23,825 bases of DNA from a virus. The notes under the pieces are model-generated. The model searched no databases. It saw only the letters and a program-made list of their open reading frames with translations, and was not told the DNA's origin. Positions 1 to 9,068 of the stretch are shown one piece after another. The stretch spans positions 1 to 23,825 of the IMG/VR virus record IMGVR_UViG_3300030101_001243; one strand, 5' to 3'. How positions within the stretch are numbered: the first letter of the stretch is position 1; every line of letters starts with the position of its first letter. Both the position numbers and the translations under genes were made by a program.

Positions 1-239
1 CCAATATCTACTAAAAGTGAATCCGAATCTTGAGACACCTCTTCTCCGTCCAAACCTCCAATCGAGGGAAACTCCGTAGAATCCGTTGCCACCTGAAAGC
101 CCAAGTACGACCTCCCTTCCGAAGCCGTTGATTCTTTTTTTTTTTTAGAATTGTAACTTGTGACAATCCCTAGCAAGTCATCTCTGCTTGCGCCACTTGC
201 TTGTGCTTCCTCTAAAAGAGCTTTTAATTCCTCATCCAT
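1..239 (-). CDS. N-terminus of a probable internal/ejection virion protein (partial)
   Basis: The reading frame starts with ATG at 239 and stays open to the left edge, so only about the first 79 residues are visible. It begins MDEELKALLEEAQASGASRD, an acidic amphipathic helix, followed by a run of five lysines and a low-complexity Ser/Glu/Asp-rich linker. Short helical starts with such linkers are common in the large internal proteins that follow the nozzle gene in short-tailed phages, and the position fits. No catalytic domain lies in the visible part. The lysine run is encoded within a run of twelve adenines (plus-strand T at 135-146), a site prone to polymerase slippage. A TAnnTTTG box lies 4 nt upstream of the start. 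It follows the 578-aa gene after a 21-nt gap. Confidence 0.6.
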   Translation of the reverse strand, partial: MDEELKALLEEAQASGASRDDLLGIVTSYNSKKKKESTASEGRSYLGFQVATDSTEFPSIGGLDGEEVSQDSDSLLVDI

Positions 240-243
240 TCTT

Positions 244-251
244 CAAAAATA
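244..251 (-). promoter_or_regulatory. TAnnTTTG (-7-like) box ahead of the left-edge gene
   Basis: The minus strand reads TATTTTTG in the 20-nt gap after the 578-aa gene. It matches the Bacteroidota -7 consensus TAnnTTTG. It lies only 4 nt before the ATG, so a transcript starting from it would have almost no leader. The T-rich composition makes a chance match possible. Confidence 0.35.
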
Positions 252-260
252 CTAAAGATT

Positions 261-1997
261 TTACTTTTGTGACTTCAAAAAATCATCCAACTGTTTTTCG
301 TTTTGAGCTTGCTCTGCCTTTAATTCATCAAGGTCTACATTAGGAAACACTCCAGACAAAGCATTTGCGACGAACTTGGAATCATCTTGATTCTTTTGGA
401 TGGCTGCCTTTAATCTAGGTTGAGACAATTCTATGAGTTGTCTAAGAGATGGTTTGCCAGATGCTTGCTTTACCCTTAAGAAACCCTTAAGAACTTCATC
501 GAACCTTGGGTCGTCTATCGTTATATCTTCAACAGTGTATTGTGATGCGTCTTTGAAATCAATGTCTTTCTGCATAGATGGTATAGCCTTAAAGACATTA
601 AGCGCAATAATATCCCCGTTAGTTTCATCGTAAACAACATTATTCAATAGTAGTTTTTCTCCCCTCCTTCCTTTTACAACACCTTTTCCATCAGTCTTTT
701 TGGCTTCAATTTGCATCTGAAAATTCTGACCACTAACATTCACCTTAATGCCCACCCCAGGTATGTCTTTACCATCTTTTTTATATGTAGTACTGAATAA
801 ATTAGGAGTAAATTTCTGAAGTTCTGTCAGCTCTTCTTGTTTCTTTGCTTGGGCATCAAGTGCGGCTTGTTGTTGTTCAAGACGCTGCGCTGTCCTAAGG
901 GCGGTAATCTCTCCTGACTTATCTTCAACACCCATCTTCCCTATGATTAGCCTTGCGGTCTCTTCCATTTGCATCTCATAAGCTTTCCTTGACCGACTTG
1001 CATCATTAAGACCTTTAGCCTCTAATTCGTCATCAGTTAACGTAAAAATAAAGTCACCTTCGTTGTTGAATTTCCCCTCAAGCACAGAAACCTCTCTAGC
1101 GTTCTCACCTTCACCTTGGGTTATTGTTGCGTTATTAAAGTCAACATTGTAAAAAGACGTTGCTTCAGTATAGTCTTCCTCACTAAATTCAGCCTTGCCA
1201 GGTTTATTAATAGCTTTATGATAAAGAACAGCAGCTGCCTCCATAAAGCCTTGAGGGTTTAATCTGTTTGTGTTTTCTAAATCCTCTTGTATCGCAGGAT
1301 AAAGCTCATCTAACTTTAGCTCACCCGTAGCTAATCCAAAATCTGGGTCGGTCTTTTGAAAGACTGATTTTATGCCTAAGTATTTGTCTTTTACAAGAGT
1401 GTCAGAAAGAGGGTCAATCATAAACTTTGAAGGCTCCCACTCCAACTGCGGCATGTACACGTTATTCACGTCCGAAAGTCCTGATTCTCTCCAGTATGTG
1501 CCATCATTCATAACAAGACGACCATTCTCAAACCTGACATTAGAAACATCTTGCTCTCTGAAACGCTGAAGGTTCTCTTCCTTAGTGCCTATCATTCCCT
1601 CGACCTTACCATTCATGATGTTTACTCTAGTCTGACTGTCGAAAGCACTAACAGTAACGGCTATGTTTTTGTAATCATTGTACTCCTTCTTAGCTGCTTG
1701 ATAAGCTTGAATGTCGGATGCAACTCCTGTTTGATAAGCCTTGGATGACTTAGCTTGAAGGTCTTGCAATAGAAGTTGAGCACCCTCTGAATACTTATTA
1801 GTCAACCCCGCAGGAACAGTTTCCTCTAAGGTTCTAGTAAAACCAAGTCTTCTGTCAGCCCTTTCTTGTTTTACCAACCTTGCTTGTTCAAGTCTGTTTA
1901 CATCATCTATGATGCCATCGCTGATTTGCTTTGCCATGTCTCCATAGCTGACATTTGGTCCTAGGAAACCCGTTTTAAATTTTACTCCTTCGCTCAT
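261..1997 (-). CDS. Putative internal virion (ejection/cargo) protein, 578 aa
   Basis: Not recognised by sequence; the role is inferred from position. The protein is hydrophilic and charged, and largely helical in appearance. There are Gln/Glu/Lys/Arg-rich stretches near residues 35-110 and a Glu/Gln/Ala-rich coiled-coil-like segment around residues 345-395. No signal peptide, membrane segment or enzyme motif is visible. It starts at ATG 1997, overlapping the stop of the 310-aa gene by 4 nt (ATGA), so translation is probably coupled. In short-tailed phages the genes just after the nozzle commonly encode proteins packaged in the capsid and expelled into the cell with the DNA, or transcription-related cargo in crAss-like phages. 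A lysin or tail spike is less likely, because no such domain is apparent. Confidence 0.6.
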   Translation of the reverse strand: MSEGVKFKTGFLGPNVSYGDMAKQISDGIIDDVNRLEQARLVKQERADRRLGFTRTLEETVPAGLTNKYSEGAQLLLQDLQAKSSKAYQTGVASDIQAYQAAKKEYNDYKNIAVTVSAFDSQTRVNIMNGKVEGMIGTKEENLQRFREQDVSNVRFENGRLVMNDGTYWRESGLSDVNNVYMPQLEWEPSKFMIDPLSDTLVKDKYLGIKSVFQKTDPDFGLATGELKLDELYPAIQEDLENTNRLNPQGFMEAAAVLYHKAINKPGKAEFSEEDYTEATSFYNVDFNNATITQGEGENAREVSVLEGKFNNEGDFIFTLTDDELEAKGLNDASRSRKAYEMQMEETARLIIGKMGVEDKSGEITALRTAQRLEQQQAALDAQAKKQEELTELQKFTPNLFSTTYKKDGKDIPGVGIKVNVSGQNFQMQIEAKKTDGKGVVKGRRGEKLLLNNVVYDETNGDIIALNVFKAIPSMQKDIDFKDASQYTVEDITIDDPRFDEVLKGFLRVKQASGKPSLRQLIELSQPRLKAAIQKNQDDSKFVANALSGVFPNVDLDELKAEQAQNEKQLDDFLKSQK

Positions 1998-2926
1998 GAT
2001 TCTTCGAAATCTTTTACCATTTTTCTAACTTCTCTTCTTAGGACTTTCATTCCCTTGAGTGAAGAGTCTTTTGATTTGTTTTTAAGTCTTTTAGCTCTTG
2101 CTGGGTCGATAACATACTCACCACCTGTGAGCGCAATACCAACAGGATTGCCGTCAGAATCAACTACATACATCTCATTGGTGTCGTGGTCAAACTTTCC
2201 AGGTGTCTTCTTAACCTTCAGACCTTTGTCACCACTCATAGAAGCTATACCAATAACACCTGATGCAACACCACCTGCAACATTTGCAAAGCCGCTACCT
2301 ATTTGTTGTCTTGCTTGAGCTAACTGTGCTTGAGCTAATGCCTGAGCGTCAAAACCATACTCTATGTCTCTTTCAGAACGTCTCTCTCTTAACTGGGTCT
2401 CTCTCTCTCTTGCGGCTGCAAGGTTTGTAAGTGCTTGAGTTTGTAGTTGGTTTTGAGCAAGTGCCTCTTGTCTCATTTGGTCTTGAGCCTGAGTAGTAGC
2501 CTGCATAACCGCACCTAAACCTCTAGACCCGAACTGTTGAGCAGCTTGAGCTGTGGTTGCTAAAGAACGGTTGATGTCAGCTGTTCTCATCTGAACTAAC
2601 CTTTGGTCGTATGCATTCTTTACAGCGTCATAGTATTCAGATGGCGTACTCAACGATGGTTGAGAATCCATTAGCTTTGCAAGGTTTTCCTCTGCGTCTG
2701 ATAGAGCGTCTTCTGCTCTACCCCTTGCTTTGAAGCCTTGAACCAAATCTACAACTCCACCTACTGCCTGCCCTATTCCGCCAGCTGCCATAGCTCCCGC
2801 CATAAGGGGAGAATCAAACTCAGATACTTCACTCATATTATTGTTTTTAGATTTATTACTACTCCCTCCTATACCAGGTAATTCTAATAAACTGTCAAAA
2901 TTTTCGTATGAACCTCCTACACTCAT
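1994..2926 (-). CDS. Putative internal virion/ejection protein with Ala/Gly-rich segments, 310 aa
   Basis: This is probably a structural protein packaged with, or ejected after, the tail nozzle. A hydrophobic Gly/Ala-rich segment lies at residues 41-63 and a second at about 209-230; both resemble membrane-inserting or glycine-zipper segments. Between them, residues about 115-210 are very rich in Ala, Gln and Arg and look coiled-coil. The C-terminus carries a small beta module ending in GGEYVID (268-274), a motif recurrent in phage internal and tail-end proteins, then a basic tail. The amphipathic and hydrophobic layout suits a protein forming a channel for DNA entry, which is inference. The chosen start is ATG 2926; Met31 is an alternative. 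A TAnnTTTG box lies 4 nt upstream. The end overlaps the next gene by 4 nt. Confidence 0.65.
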   Translation of the reverse strand: MSVGGSYENFDSLLELPGIGGSSNKSKNNNMSEVSEFDSPLMAGAMAAGGIGQAVGGVVDLVQGFKARGRAEDALSDAEENLAKLMDSQPSLSTPSEYYDAVKNAYDQRLVQMRTADINRSLATTAQAAQQFGSRGLGAVMQATTQAQDQMRQEALAQNQLQTQALTNLAAARERETQLRERRSERDIEYGFDAQALAQAQLAQARQQIGSGFANVAGGVASGVIGIASMSGDKGLKVKKTPGKFDHDTNEMYVVDSDGNPVGIALTGGEYVIDPARAKRLKNKSKDSSLKGMKVLRREVRKMVKDFEES

Positions 2927-2930
2927 AATA

Positions 2931-2938
2931 CAAATTTA
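2931..2938 (-). promoter_or_regulatory. TAnnTTTG (-7-like) box upstream of the 310-aa gene
   Basis: The minus strand reads TAAATTTG inside the 14-nt gap between the nozzle gene and the 310-aa gene. It matches the Bacteroidota -7 consensus exactly, but only 4 nt separate it from ATG, and no convincing -33 TTTG is seen at the expected distance. It could be a promoter for a leaderless or near-leaderless mRNA, or chance in A/T-rich sequence. Confidence 0.35.
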
Positions 2939-2940
2939 GT

Positions 2941-5900
2941 TTATTCTCTTGTGTTATTGACACTGTTATCTAATGGTGATGGTACATACACAACATTTAC
3001 AGCGTATAATTGTACAGCAGTTGTTGAGTTAGACGTTAATGTTATTGCTAAATAATAATCCCTTAATTGGTCACCAGATATACTCGCTTGTTCTGTTTGT
3101 ACCAGTATGTCGTCCGCTGATAGATTATCAGGTGTAGCTGAAAGAGTAAGAACCTTACGCCCATCAACAGACTGAACCCTTGCGGTTCCAGAAGACATAA
3201 TATTCACTAAATTATCACCATCAACTTTAAACACCTGAGCATTTGAGTTATTTAGACTAAATGGTAGGTCACTAATTCTTGTCTTGAATGTCACCGTAGC
3301 GCCATCGTTCGATGCTACCTCTCCAAGAACAATATTATTCTCACCCGAAGAGTCACCTGCTGTAACAATGCCTCTAGGTATCCTCTTGTAATACAAGCCT
3401 TCTTTCTCAGGTTCAAAGTCAGCCTTATTAATGGCTGCTGTGTGTTTTGATGTACGAAGAGCTAATGACCAATTAGAATCACCATCAGAACTAGTATTAC
3501 CCTCAAGGCTCAAGGCATTAAATGCTTTAATCATTGATGGGTTAGCCTTTGAAACGATACTAACAAAAGAATCTGCGTTAACATCATAGAATCTATTCCT
3601 AGTTTCGTTTACGTTGTGTCTGTACATGTCCCCGTCATTAAAGCTGAAGAATCTGTTATGTACATACTCGTAATGCTCTGGAATAAATGAGTATCTAGTC
3701 AACCAGAACCCCTTAGTTGTTCCGTATGCTATAGTATCACCATCCACTTCTCTAAGCGAAGTAACTGTAACTGTATCATCAGCTTGAGAGTTTGAACCGT
3801 CACCAGCAGAGTCACTATCTAAAAATTTATTCCCTAAATTAACCTCGCCACTCATGGGGTCAAAAACAGCCGTCCCTCTAAACCTTCCATCTTTAGACGT
3901 TACGTCAATAAGAAAACTTTTACCTTTCGTTATATCCTGTCTGTCAACTATAGCACTACCCTTTTCTTTTATATTATCAAGTATAATAACACCCCTATGA
4001 GTGGTTTCCCACACCAAATGATTAGCTATAGCTGGTCCTAATCCAGTGTAGTCCCACTTAATTACCTCCTTATCCCATGTGAGCTGACCATCGTTTTCAC
4101 CAGCTCTAGATGGCTTTATGTCTACGGTAAAATCTGTAGTTCCATCCGCCCAGTCTGGGCTTGTGCCGCTAAACTCATTACCCCCAATACTAATAGTTTT
4201 CGGAGTAAACTTTGTCATGGTTACTATGAACTCATTATTTTCAGGGTCTATACCGCAAGGCAGCTTGAATACAGCCCTGTTATTCGTGTAGTCAGAAAAC
4301 TCCCTCTCGAAGTAAGACTCAAGCTTGTTGTCGCTGATTGGTGTAATCTTGTTTCCTTGAATCTCAATAACCTTACCTGACTCAACGTCAGAGAAGAATA
4401 CTTTACCAAATCTCTTAACAACAGACTCGGGATTCCTCGAACATCCATAACCACCAGCGTAATACATTTCTTTCCCAAGAACCTGCTGAGATGTTACTAG
4501 CTGACCGTCTGAAGCACTTTGAATCAAAGTCCTTTCAAAAGGAATCAAAGCACACTTCTTTTCTTGAATCATCAACATAGACTCGTTCATATCTTCCAAG
4601 AATTGAATACTACCATTGTTTGGTGAGTAATCATTGAACGGGAATAAAGAAGGATTGAATGATGAAAGGTTTAGTCTTGAAGAATCAAGCACAAATGGCT
4701 CACTGTATGTAACCGATGAAATCCTCCTAATCTCTTGTTGGTCAGGGGTTTCTAAGTGAGGTCTACCAATGTCAGTAATCTCCGAGTCGAAGAAGTCACT
4801 AACCCTAGAGGATTCAACAATGAACTTTTCATAAGTTGCATCTTGAGGCTTAGTATGGTTTCTTTTTAGTGTTAATGAAGAAGCTGCTGGGCTAAAATCC
4901 TCAAGAACATTTACTAGCTGCTCTCTTACCTTGAAGTAAGCATCACCCTCCTCAATATTAATAACCCCATGCAGAAGCTCTTCCGTACCTATTGTTACTG
5001 ACGTAAGTGTAGTGGATACAACACCATCCACAAACAAGTTTGAGTCATGCAATATATATGTAAACCCTCCATTCTGTTCCTCAATCTTTCCAGCTATAAA
5101 AAAGTGACCACTTGCTGTAGAACCACCTTTTATACACCTGTCGCCAAGAAACAATTCCTCTTGAGAGAAAAATCTGTCATTATCTAAAACATCAATACTA
5201 AAGCTTGGTGATACTAAGTTGCTTCTGTCTCCTTGGTGAAATCTCCCAATTTGGTCGAGAGCTCCTGTGGGGTTATCAATAATATCATACTGTTGTCCTA
5301 TCTCGTAGTAAACCTTTTCCTCTAGATTTTTTTTAGGTGTGGCAATCTCGATAAGACATCTTTGCGAGAAGTAAGCGTCTCCCTTTATTACAGCAGACCT
5401 ACCAAAACCTGGGGTTCCGTTATCCTGAACTATTAAAAAGAACCCAGTCCTTCTGTATCTATTTCTTGAATTATTTTCTGCGGTACTACCTCCAGTTGTT
5501 TGGTCAACCAGTTCTACTGGATTGTTTTCATCATCAGCGTAATACCTATAACCAAGAACTCTAAATTCATGAAGTGGTCGTTGCAATGCTCCATTTTCAT
5601 CTTGATACTCAAGAACCCTAATTATATCCCCCTCTTGGAATTTGTAATCTATCAAAGCACCCTTACCATCCTTGTATGAGTTTGGCTTACCCTCAAGACC
5701 TCTAAGACTAAGTAGTATAGCCTCATCACTTGATGATACACCTGCATCCGTTACGGCTCTTTTTTTAGCATCATCACTTGCGCCTGGACTTAAAATATCA
5801 ATGAATGATTTTGCGTTAGGTAAACACGCCTCTGCAACAGTACACTGTAAAAATCTTTCATAGCTAGTATTCTTACTATACACTGGAGCCCACTTGGTTG

Positions 5901-8262
5901 CCCAGACTGGAGGCTCATGTGTTATGCGCATGTCCATTGTGGTCCTTCCGTTATTACCAAACCTTCCTGCCTGACCAAAATGAGGTACGTCTATACTCTG
6001 TATAGCTTGAACACCACTGCATCTATTTCGATGGTCATAGTAAACAATACCTAGTTCATGTGCAGCACCTGCCTTGAATGTCTTATTATCTAAATCATTA
6101 TTGAAAAGTAAAAACTCATTTACGACATCAAACTTTCTCAATGCATGATAAATAACATTGTTTGCGTGTGTACTATCAACCACATGCTGACCAAGAGCAT
6201 TTGTTAATTCTGAGTTTATAACAGCTTGAGTGTTTGCGTTGCTAAATTGTGTAAGTGTGCCATTTGAATGGGTTTCGATAGTTGAACCATTAGCTTCTAA
6301 CGATATATCAGTCATTCTGATTTGTAATACAAGCTTGTTGGTTTGCTGATTAAATGAAAAGTTTTCGATAGTAAAAACCAAAGACCCATCAAACCAAAGA
6401 CGAACTGTCCTATTAGTACTTCCACTTGACACTGCTGATGGTCTAAAAGGACTTCCGTTGAAGTTAGCACCATCCGTATTAAAGTATTGATACCTTGTGT
6501 TTAGTGACTCAACACGAACATTTGCAGTCTGACCAACAAGTGAATTACCAATGATTGCAGCAGCACTGGCAACATCTGTAGTATTGATAGTGCCTGAGGC
6601 AGTATAGTTCCAACCATCAACAGGTTTCAACCCAATGATACCACCATTTAAGTGAAGGTCCTCTTCAGTAGGACCTACAAATATACCACTAGTACCACCA
6701 ACATTACCATTGTCCAATAAGTTAAGGGTGTGTTCAATTCCGTTTATTGTTGCAGTTAAGCTAAACTTATTAGCAGAACTTCCAGACAGCGGATTTGTTG
6801 GATGTACAGCATTAATCGCTATTTCTTTAGCTTCAATACCGAAGCCAAGATTAAATTTTAAACCATCAAGGTCTGCATTAGCTAACTGTGACAAATCCAT
6901 TTCAACCGTAGTGCCAGCCCCCTGGTTAAACATAGTAATACCAGCTGACTCACCATTTAAGTATGTAGAATCCTGTATTGTACTAAAGCCCGCAGGACCT
7001 AAATTTCCAGCTTGTTGGAAAGTATATCCTCCAATCCCATCATATCCGCCAAGGACGCCTGATATTCCAAGACCAGATGGGTTCTTAAATGATGATGTGT
7101 AAAAGGTTGAAGCTACATCACCGTCTGCATCAAAAGACAGGTTTAACACTTGCCCCTTTGATATTCCACCAATCTGTTCTAAGCTTTCGGGATACCTTCC
7201 GTGTACTGGGTATGCGTGTACACTTGTATCTTCTAGGTTGTCAAACCCCTCAAGATAATTACCGTATACTAATCTGTTGTTCGTGAATGTTTGTGCTCTA
7301 GAAAGCCTAGGCACACCATCGAATATCTTGTTAACTTCTTCAGATGATATAGCAGTGTAAATACCATCATTCTTGAATACAAATTCTTGAGTGCCTGTGC
7401 CAACTTGATTGTCAACCTCACCTATCCTATAGAAGAATGTCTCGTTACCCTTTCTAGCAAGAATACGAATCTTAGAAACTGGACCATCTGAGTTTGTAAG
7501 GGTGAGTGTTAGAACATTGTTTATATTAGCACCAAAGTCTCTCTGAGGAGCGTTAAATGCAAAGTGCAAAGGGCTTGTCGCAAGCTTAGAGTACATAGAT
7601 ATAGCACTCACCTCACCGTCATCATAAACGTACTGATACGCAAACTGAAAAATATTCTCCTTCAGGTTGTTCTGTCTAACAGTCTCATCCGTTGAGAATG
7701 CGAACGTGATTGGAGTCTGTGGTGGTTGCTTACACGTAGTGATGTACTTGTCTACAATACTGTTTGTAGCTGAATTGATGTTAGCGTTGTAACCTCCATT
7801 AAGTGCTCTCGTAGCATTAATCTTTCTAGGCTCATTCCTGTCATCAGTGAAGTACAACAGGTGGTCTCCGTTCTTGTCAAATACAATATCAGCCTTTATG
7901 AACGAGTCACCCGAAAAGTTCAAGGCACGGCTCTCGTAAACCTTTTCATATTTATTCAGAGACGTAGAATATTTGTATATCCCATGCGAGGCTTTACTAT
8001 TGAATAAGAAGTAGTAAACACACTTACCAGCATCAGAACCAATACTACCAATGACTCTATTTGAACCAAGAGAAGGTATAGTGTCGGCAGTTGTTCTAGG
8101 GTCAATCTTCGTATTCCCTTTTACATTTTTTACAATACCTTGCTCCCCGTTAGCCTCATGTGAGATACGGATATTAAGAGCATCGGTCATCTCAATAGGC
8201 TTTACGAGTCTCTCATCCTCATCCTTGTTGAGATACTGGGGTATAATCTTATCAATCGCCAT
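2941..8262 (-). CDS. Tail nozzle/stabilisation protein (P22 gp10 / T7 gp12 / crAss muzzle type), 1773 aa
   Basis: This is likely the large protein that closes the short tail below the ring proteins. The N-terminus has the beta-propeller features of this class: CVYYFLFNSK (81-90), GIYKY (94-98), then a strand pair ending LLYFTDDRNEPRKIN (135-149), the YFTD-x-NxPRKIN signature of phage nozzle proteins. Later segments repeat such strands, for example GTTKGFWLTRYSF and NRFFSFNDGDMYRHN in the C-terminal third. Residues about 370-700 are a Gly/Ser/Asn/Thr-rich region that looks like inserted beta domains. At 1773 aa it is much longer than T7 gp12 (794 aa) or P22 gp10 (472 aa). The start overlaps the stop of the ring protein gene by 1 nt (TAATG). 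Its position directly after two connector-like genes supports the call. Confidence 0.85.
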   Translation of the reverse strand: MAIDKIIPQYLNKDEDERLVKPIEMTDALNIRISHEANGEQGIVKNVKGNTKIDPRTTADTIPSLGSNRVIGSIGSDAGKCVYYFLFNSKASHGIYKYSTSLNKYEKVYESRALNFSGDSFIKADIVFDKNGDHLLYFTDDRNEPRKINATRALNGGYNANINSATNSIVDKYITTCKQPPQTPITFAFSTDETVRQNNLKENIFQFAYQYVYDDGEVSAISMYSKLATSPLHFAFNAPQRDFGANINNVLTLTLTNSDGPVSKIRILARKGNETFFYRIGEVDNQVGTGTQEFVFKNDGIYTAISSEEVNKIFDGVPRLSRAQTFTNNRLVYGNYLEGFDNLEDTSVHAYPVHGRYPESLEQIGGISKGQVLNLSFDADGDVASTFYTSSFKNPSGLGISGVLGGYDGIGGYTFQQAGNLGPAGFSTIQDSTYLNGESAGITMFNQGAGTTVEMDLSQLANADLDGLKFNLGFGIEAKEIAINAVHPTNPLSGSSANKFSLTATINGIEHTLNLLDNGNVGGTSGIFVGPTEEDLHLNGGIIGLKPVDGWNYTASGTINTTDVASAAAIIGNSLVGQTANVRVESLNTRYQYFNTDGANFNGSPFRPSAVSSGSTNRTVRLWFDGSLVFTIENFSFNQQTNKLVLQIRMTDISLEANGSTIETHSNGTLTQFSNANTQAVINSELTNALGQHVVDSTHANNVIYHALRKFDVVNEFLLFNNDLDNKTFKAGAAHELGIVYYDHRNRCSGVQAIQSIDVPHFGQAGRFGNNGRTTMDMRITHEPPVWATKWAPVYSKNTSYERFLQCTVAEACLPNAKSFIDILSPGASDDAKKRAVTDAGVSSSDEAILLSLRGLEGKPNSYKDGKGALIDYKFQEGDIIRVLEYQDENGALQRPLHEFRVLGYRYYADDENNPVELVDQTTGGSTAENNSRNRYRRTGFFLIVQDNGTPGFGRSAVIKGDAYFSQRCLIEIATPKKNLEEKVYYEIGQQYDIIDNPTGALDQIGRFHQGDRSNLVSPSFSIDVLDNDRFFSQEELFLGDRCIKGGSTASGHFFIAGKIEEQNGGFTYILHDSNLFVDGVVSTTLTSVTIGTEELLHGVINIEEGDAYFKVREQLVNVLEDFSPAASSLTLKRNHTKPQDATYEKFIVESSRVSDFFDSEITDIGRPHLETPDQQEIRRISSVTYSEPFVLDSSRLNLSSFNPSLFPFNDYSPNNGSIQFLEDMNESMLMIQEKKCALIPFERTLIQSASDGQLVTSQQVLGKEMYYAGGYGCSRNPESVVKRFGKVFFSDVESGKVIEIQGNKITPISDNKLESYFEREFSDYTNNRAVFKLPCGIDPENNEFIVTMTKFTPKTISIGGNEFSGTSPDWADGTTDFTVDIKPSRAGENDGQLTWDKEVIKWDYTGLGPAIANHLVWETTHRGVIILDNIKEKGSAIVDRQDITKGKSFLIDVTSKDGRFRGTAVFDPMSGEVNLGNKFLDSDSAGDGSNSQADDTVTVTSLREVDGDTIAYGTTKGFWLTRYSFIPEHYEYVHNRFFSFNDGDMYRHNVNETRNRFYDVNADSFVSIVSKANPSMIKAFNALSLEGNTSSDGDSNWSLALRTSKHTAAINKADFEPEKEGLYYKRIPRGIVTAGDSSGENNIVLGEVASNDGATVTFKTRISDLPFSLNNSNAQVFKVDGDNLVNIMSSGTARVQSVDGRKVLTLSATPDNLSADDILVQTEQASISGDQLRDYYLAITLTSNSTTAVQLYAVNVVYVPSPLDNSVNNTRE

Positions 8263-9068
8263 TAGTGTTTAGGGGATTGTTTAAAGTTCTTTCTAATTGT
8301 CTTAAGAGCTTCTTCTTTGCTGAATGCTTTCAGTCTTGCATTAGCCTTACGTCTTTCGTTGTAATACTCATCTCTAGCCCTTCTCTTTTCCATTGCTGGA
8401 ACACTTGTCTTTCTTTCCACAAGTTTATAGTATATAAAGCTCCTGAGAGCCTCTTCTGCCTCGACGTGGACCGTAGGGTTAGATGAGCGAGCTTCGTCCG
8501 CTATATACTCTATAACGACCTCAGAACCTATGTTTGATGTGAGTTCAATTCTGTTCTGGTCCAGATTCAATCTGTAACCACCTTGATAATGACCTCCACC
8601 TAATCCATAAACCTGACCAACTTGATTGTTGTAAAGGTAGTTGCTGAATATAAGCTCTGATACATCTCCGTAAATGTTTGTCTGAGTAGTAGAGCCCTTG
8701 TCATCAACCCTGTCATTGACACCATCGCCATCCGAATCAATCGGGGTTCCATCAGCACTTGTGCTATACTTCTGTGAGTAGTTGATGTTTTTATTCTCTC
8801 CAAACACTCTGACCATTCCATCAGCACCAACAAACCCAATCTTTACAAGAGATACAAAGTCGTCTGGCAGTTCACATGTGTCGTTAGAGCCTATAGAAAG
8901 CTTAAGTGATTTAACCCTCTTCAGCATATCAAAGCCCAACTCCCTAATACCACGAAGTGCAAAATTCCTGATGACTACATCTGAAGCATTGTTCACGTAA
9001 TCATCTGAATCAAGTGTGAGTATAAAGTCGTTTACGACATCTTCTATTGTTACTAGATTTCTAGCCAT
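8262..9068 (-). CDS. Head-tail ring/connector protein (P22 gp4 / T7 gp11-like), 268 aa
   Basis: Probably an adaptor or ring protein joining portal and nozzle. The N-terminal helix pair contains ITIEDVV-like sequence (7-12) and RNFALRGIRELGFDMLKRVK (34-53), the F-x-x-RGIREL-x-[FY]D pattern seen in tail tubular/ring proteins of crAss-like and related podoviruses. ELPDDFVSLVKIGFV (66-80) is the usual LPxDFxxxVKI strand after it. The C-terminal part is helical, with many Arg/Lys and the segment YYKLVERKTSVP (213-224). An unusual feature is an acidic loop DSDGDGVND at residues 111-119, which looks like a calcium-binding loop. The start overlaps the previous stop by 1 nt (TGATG), and its own stop overlaps the nozzle start, so the three genes form one coupled block. 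Confidence 0.78.
   Translation of the reverse strand: MARNLVTIEDVVNDFILTLDSDDYVNNASDVVIRNFALRGIRELGFDMLKRVKSLKLSIGSNDTCELPDDFVSLVKIGFVGADGMVRVFGENKNINYSQKYSTSADGTPIDSDGDGVNDRVDDKGSTTQTNIYGDVSELIFSNYLYNNQVGQVYGLGGGHYQGGYRLNLDQNRIELTSNIGSEVVIEYIADEARSSNPTVHVEAEEALRSFIYYKLVERKTSVPAMEKRRARDEYYNERRKANARLKAFSKEEALKTIRKNFKQSPKH

Noticed and set aside
6710-7102. 130-codon plus-strand frame opposite the nozzle gene
   Set aside because: Antisense shadow of a long real gene, with no promoter or leader signal and an unremarkable protein.
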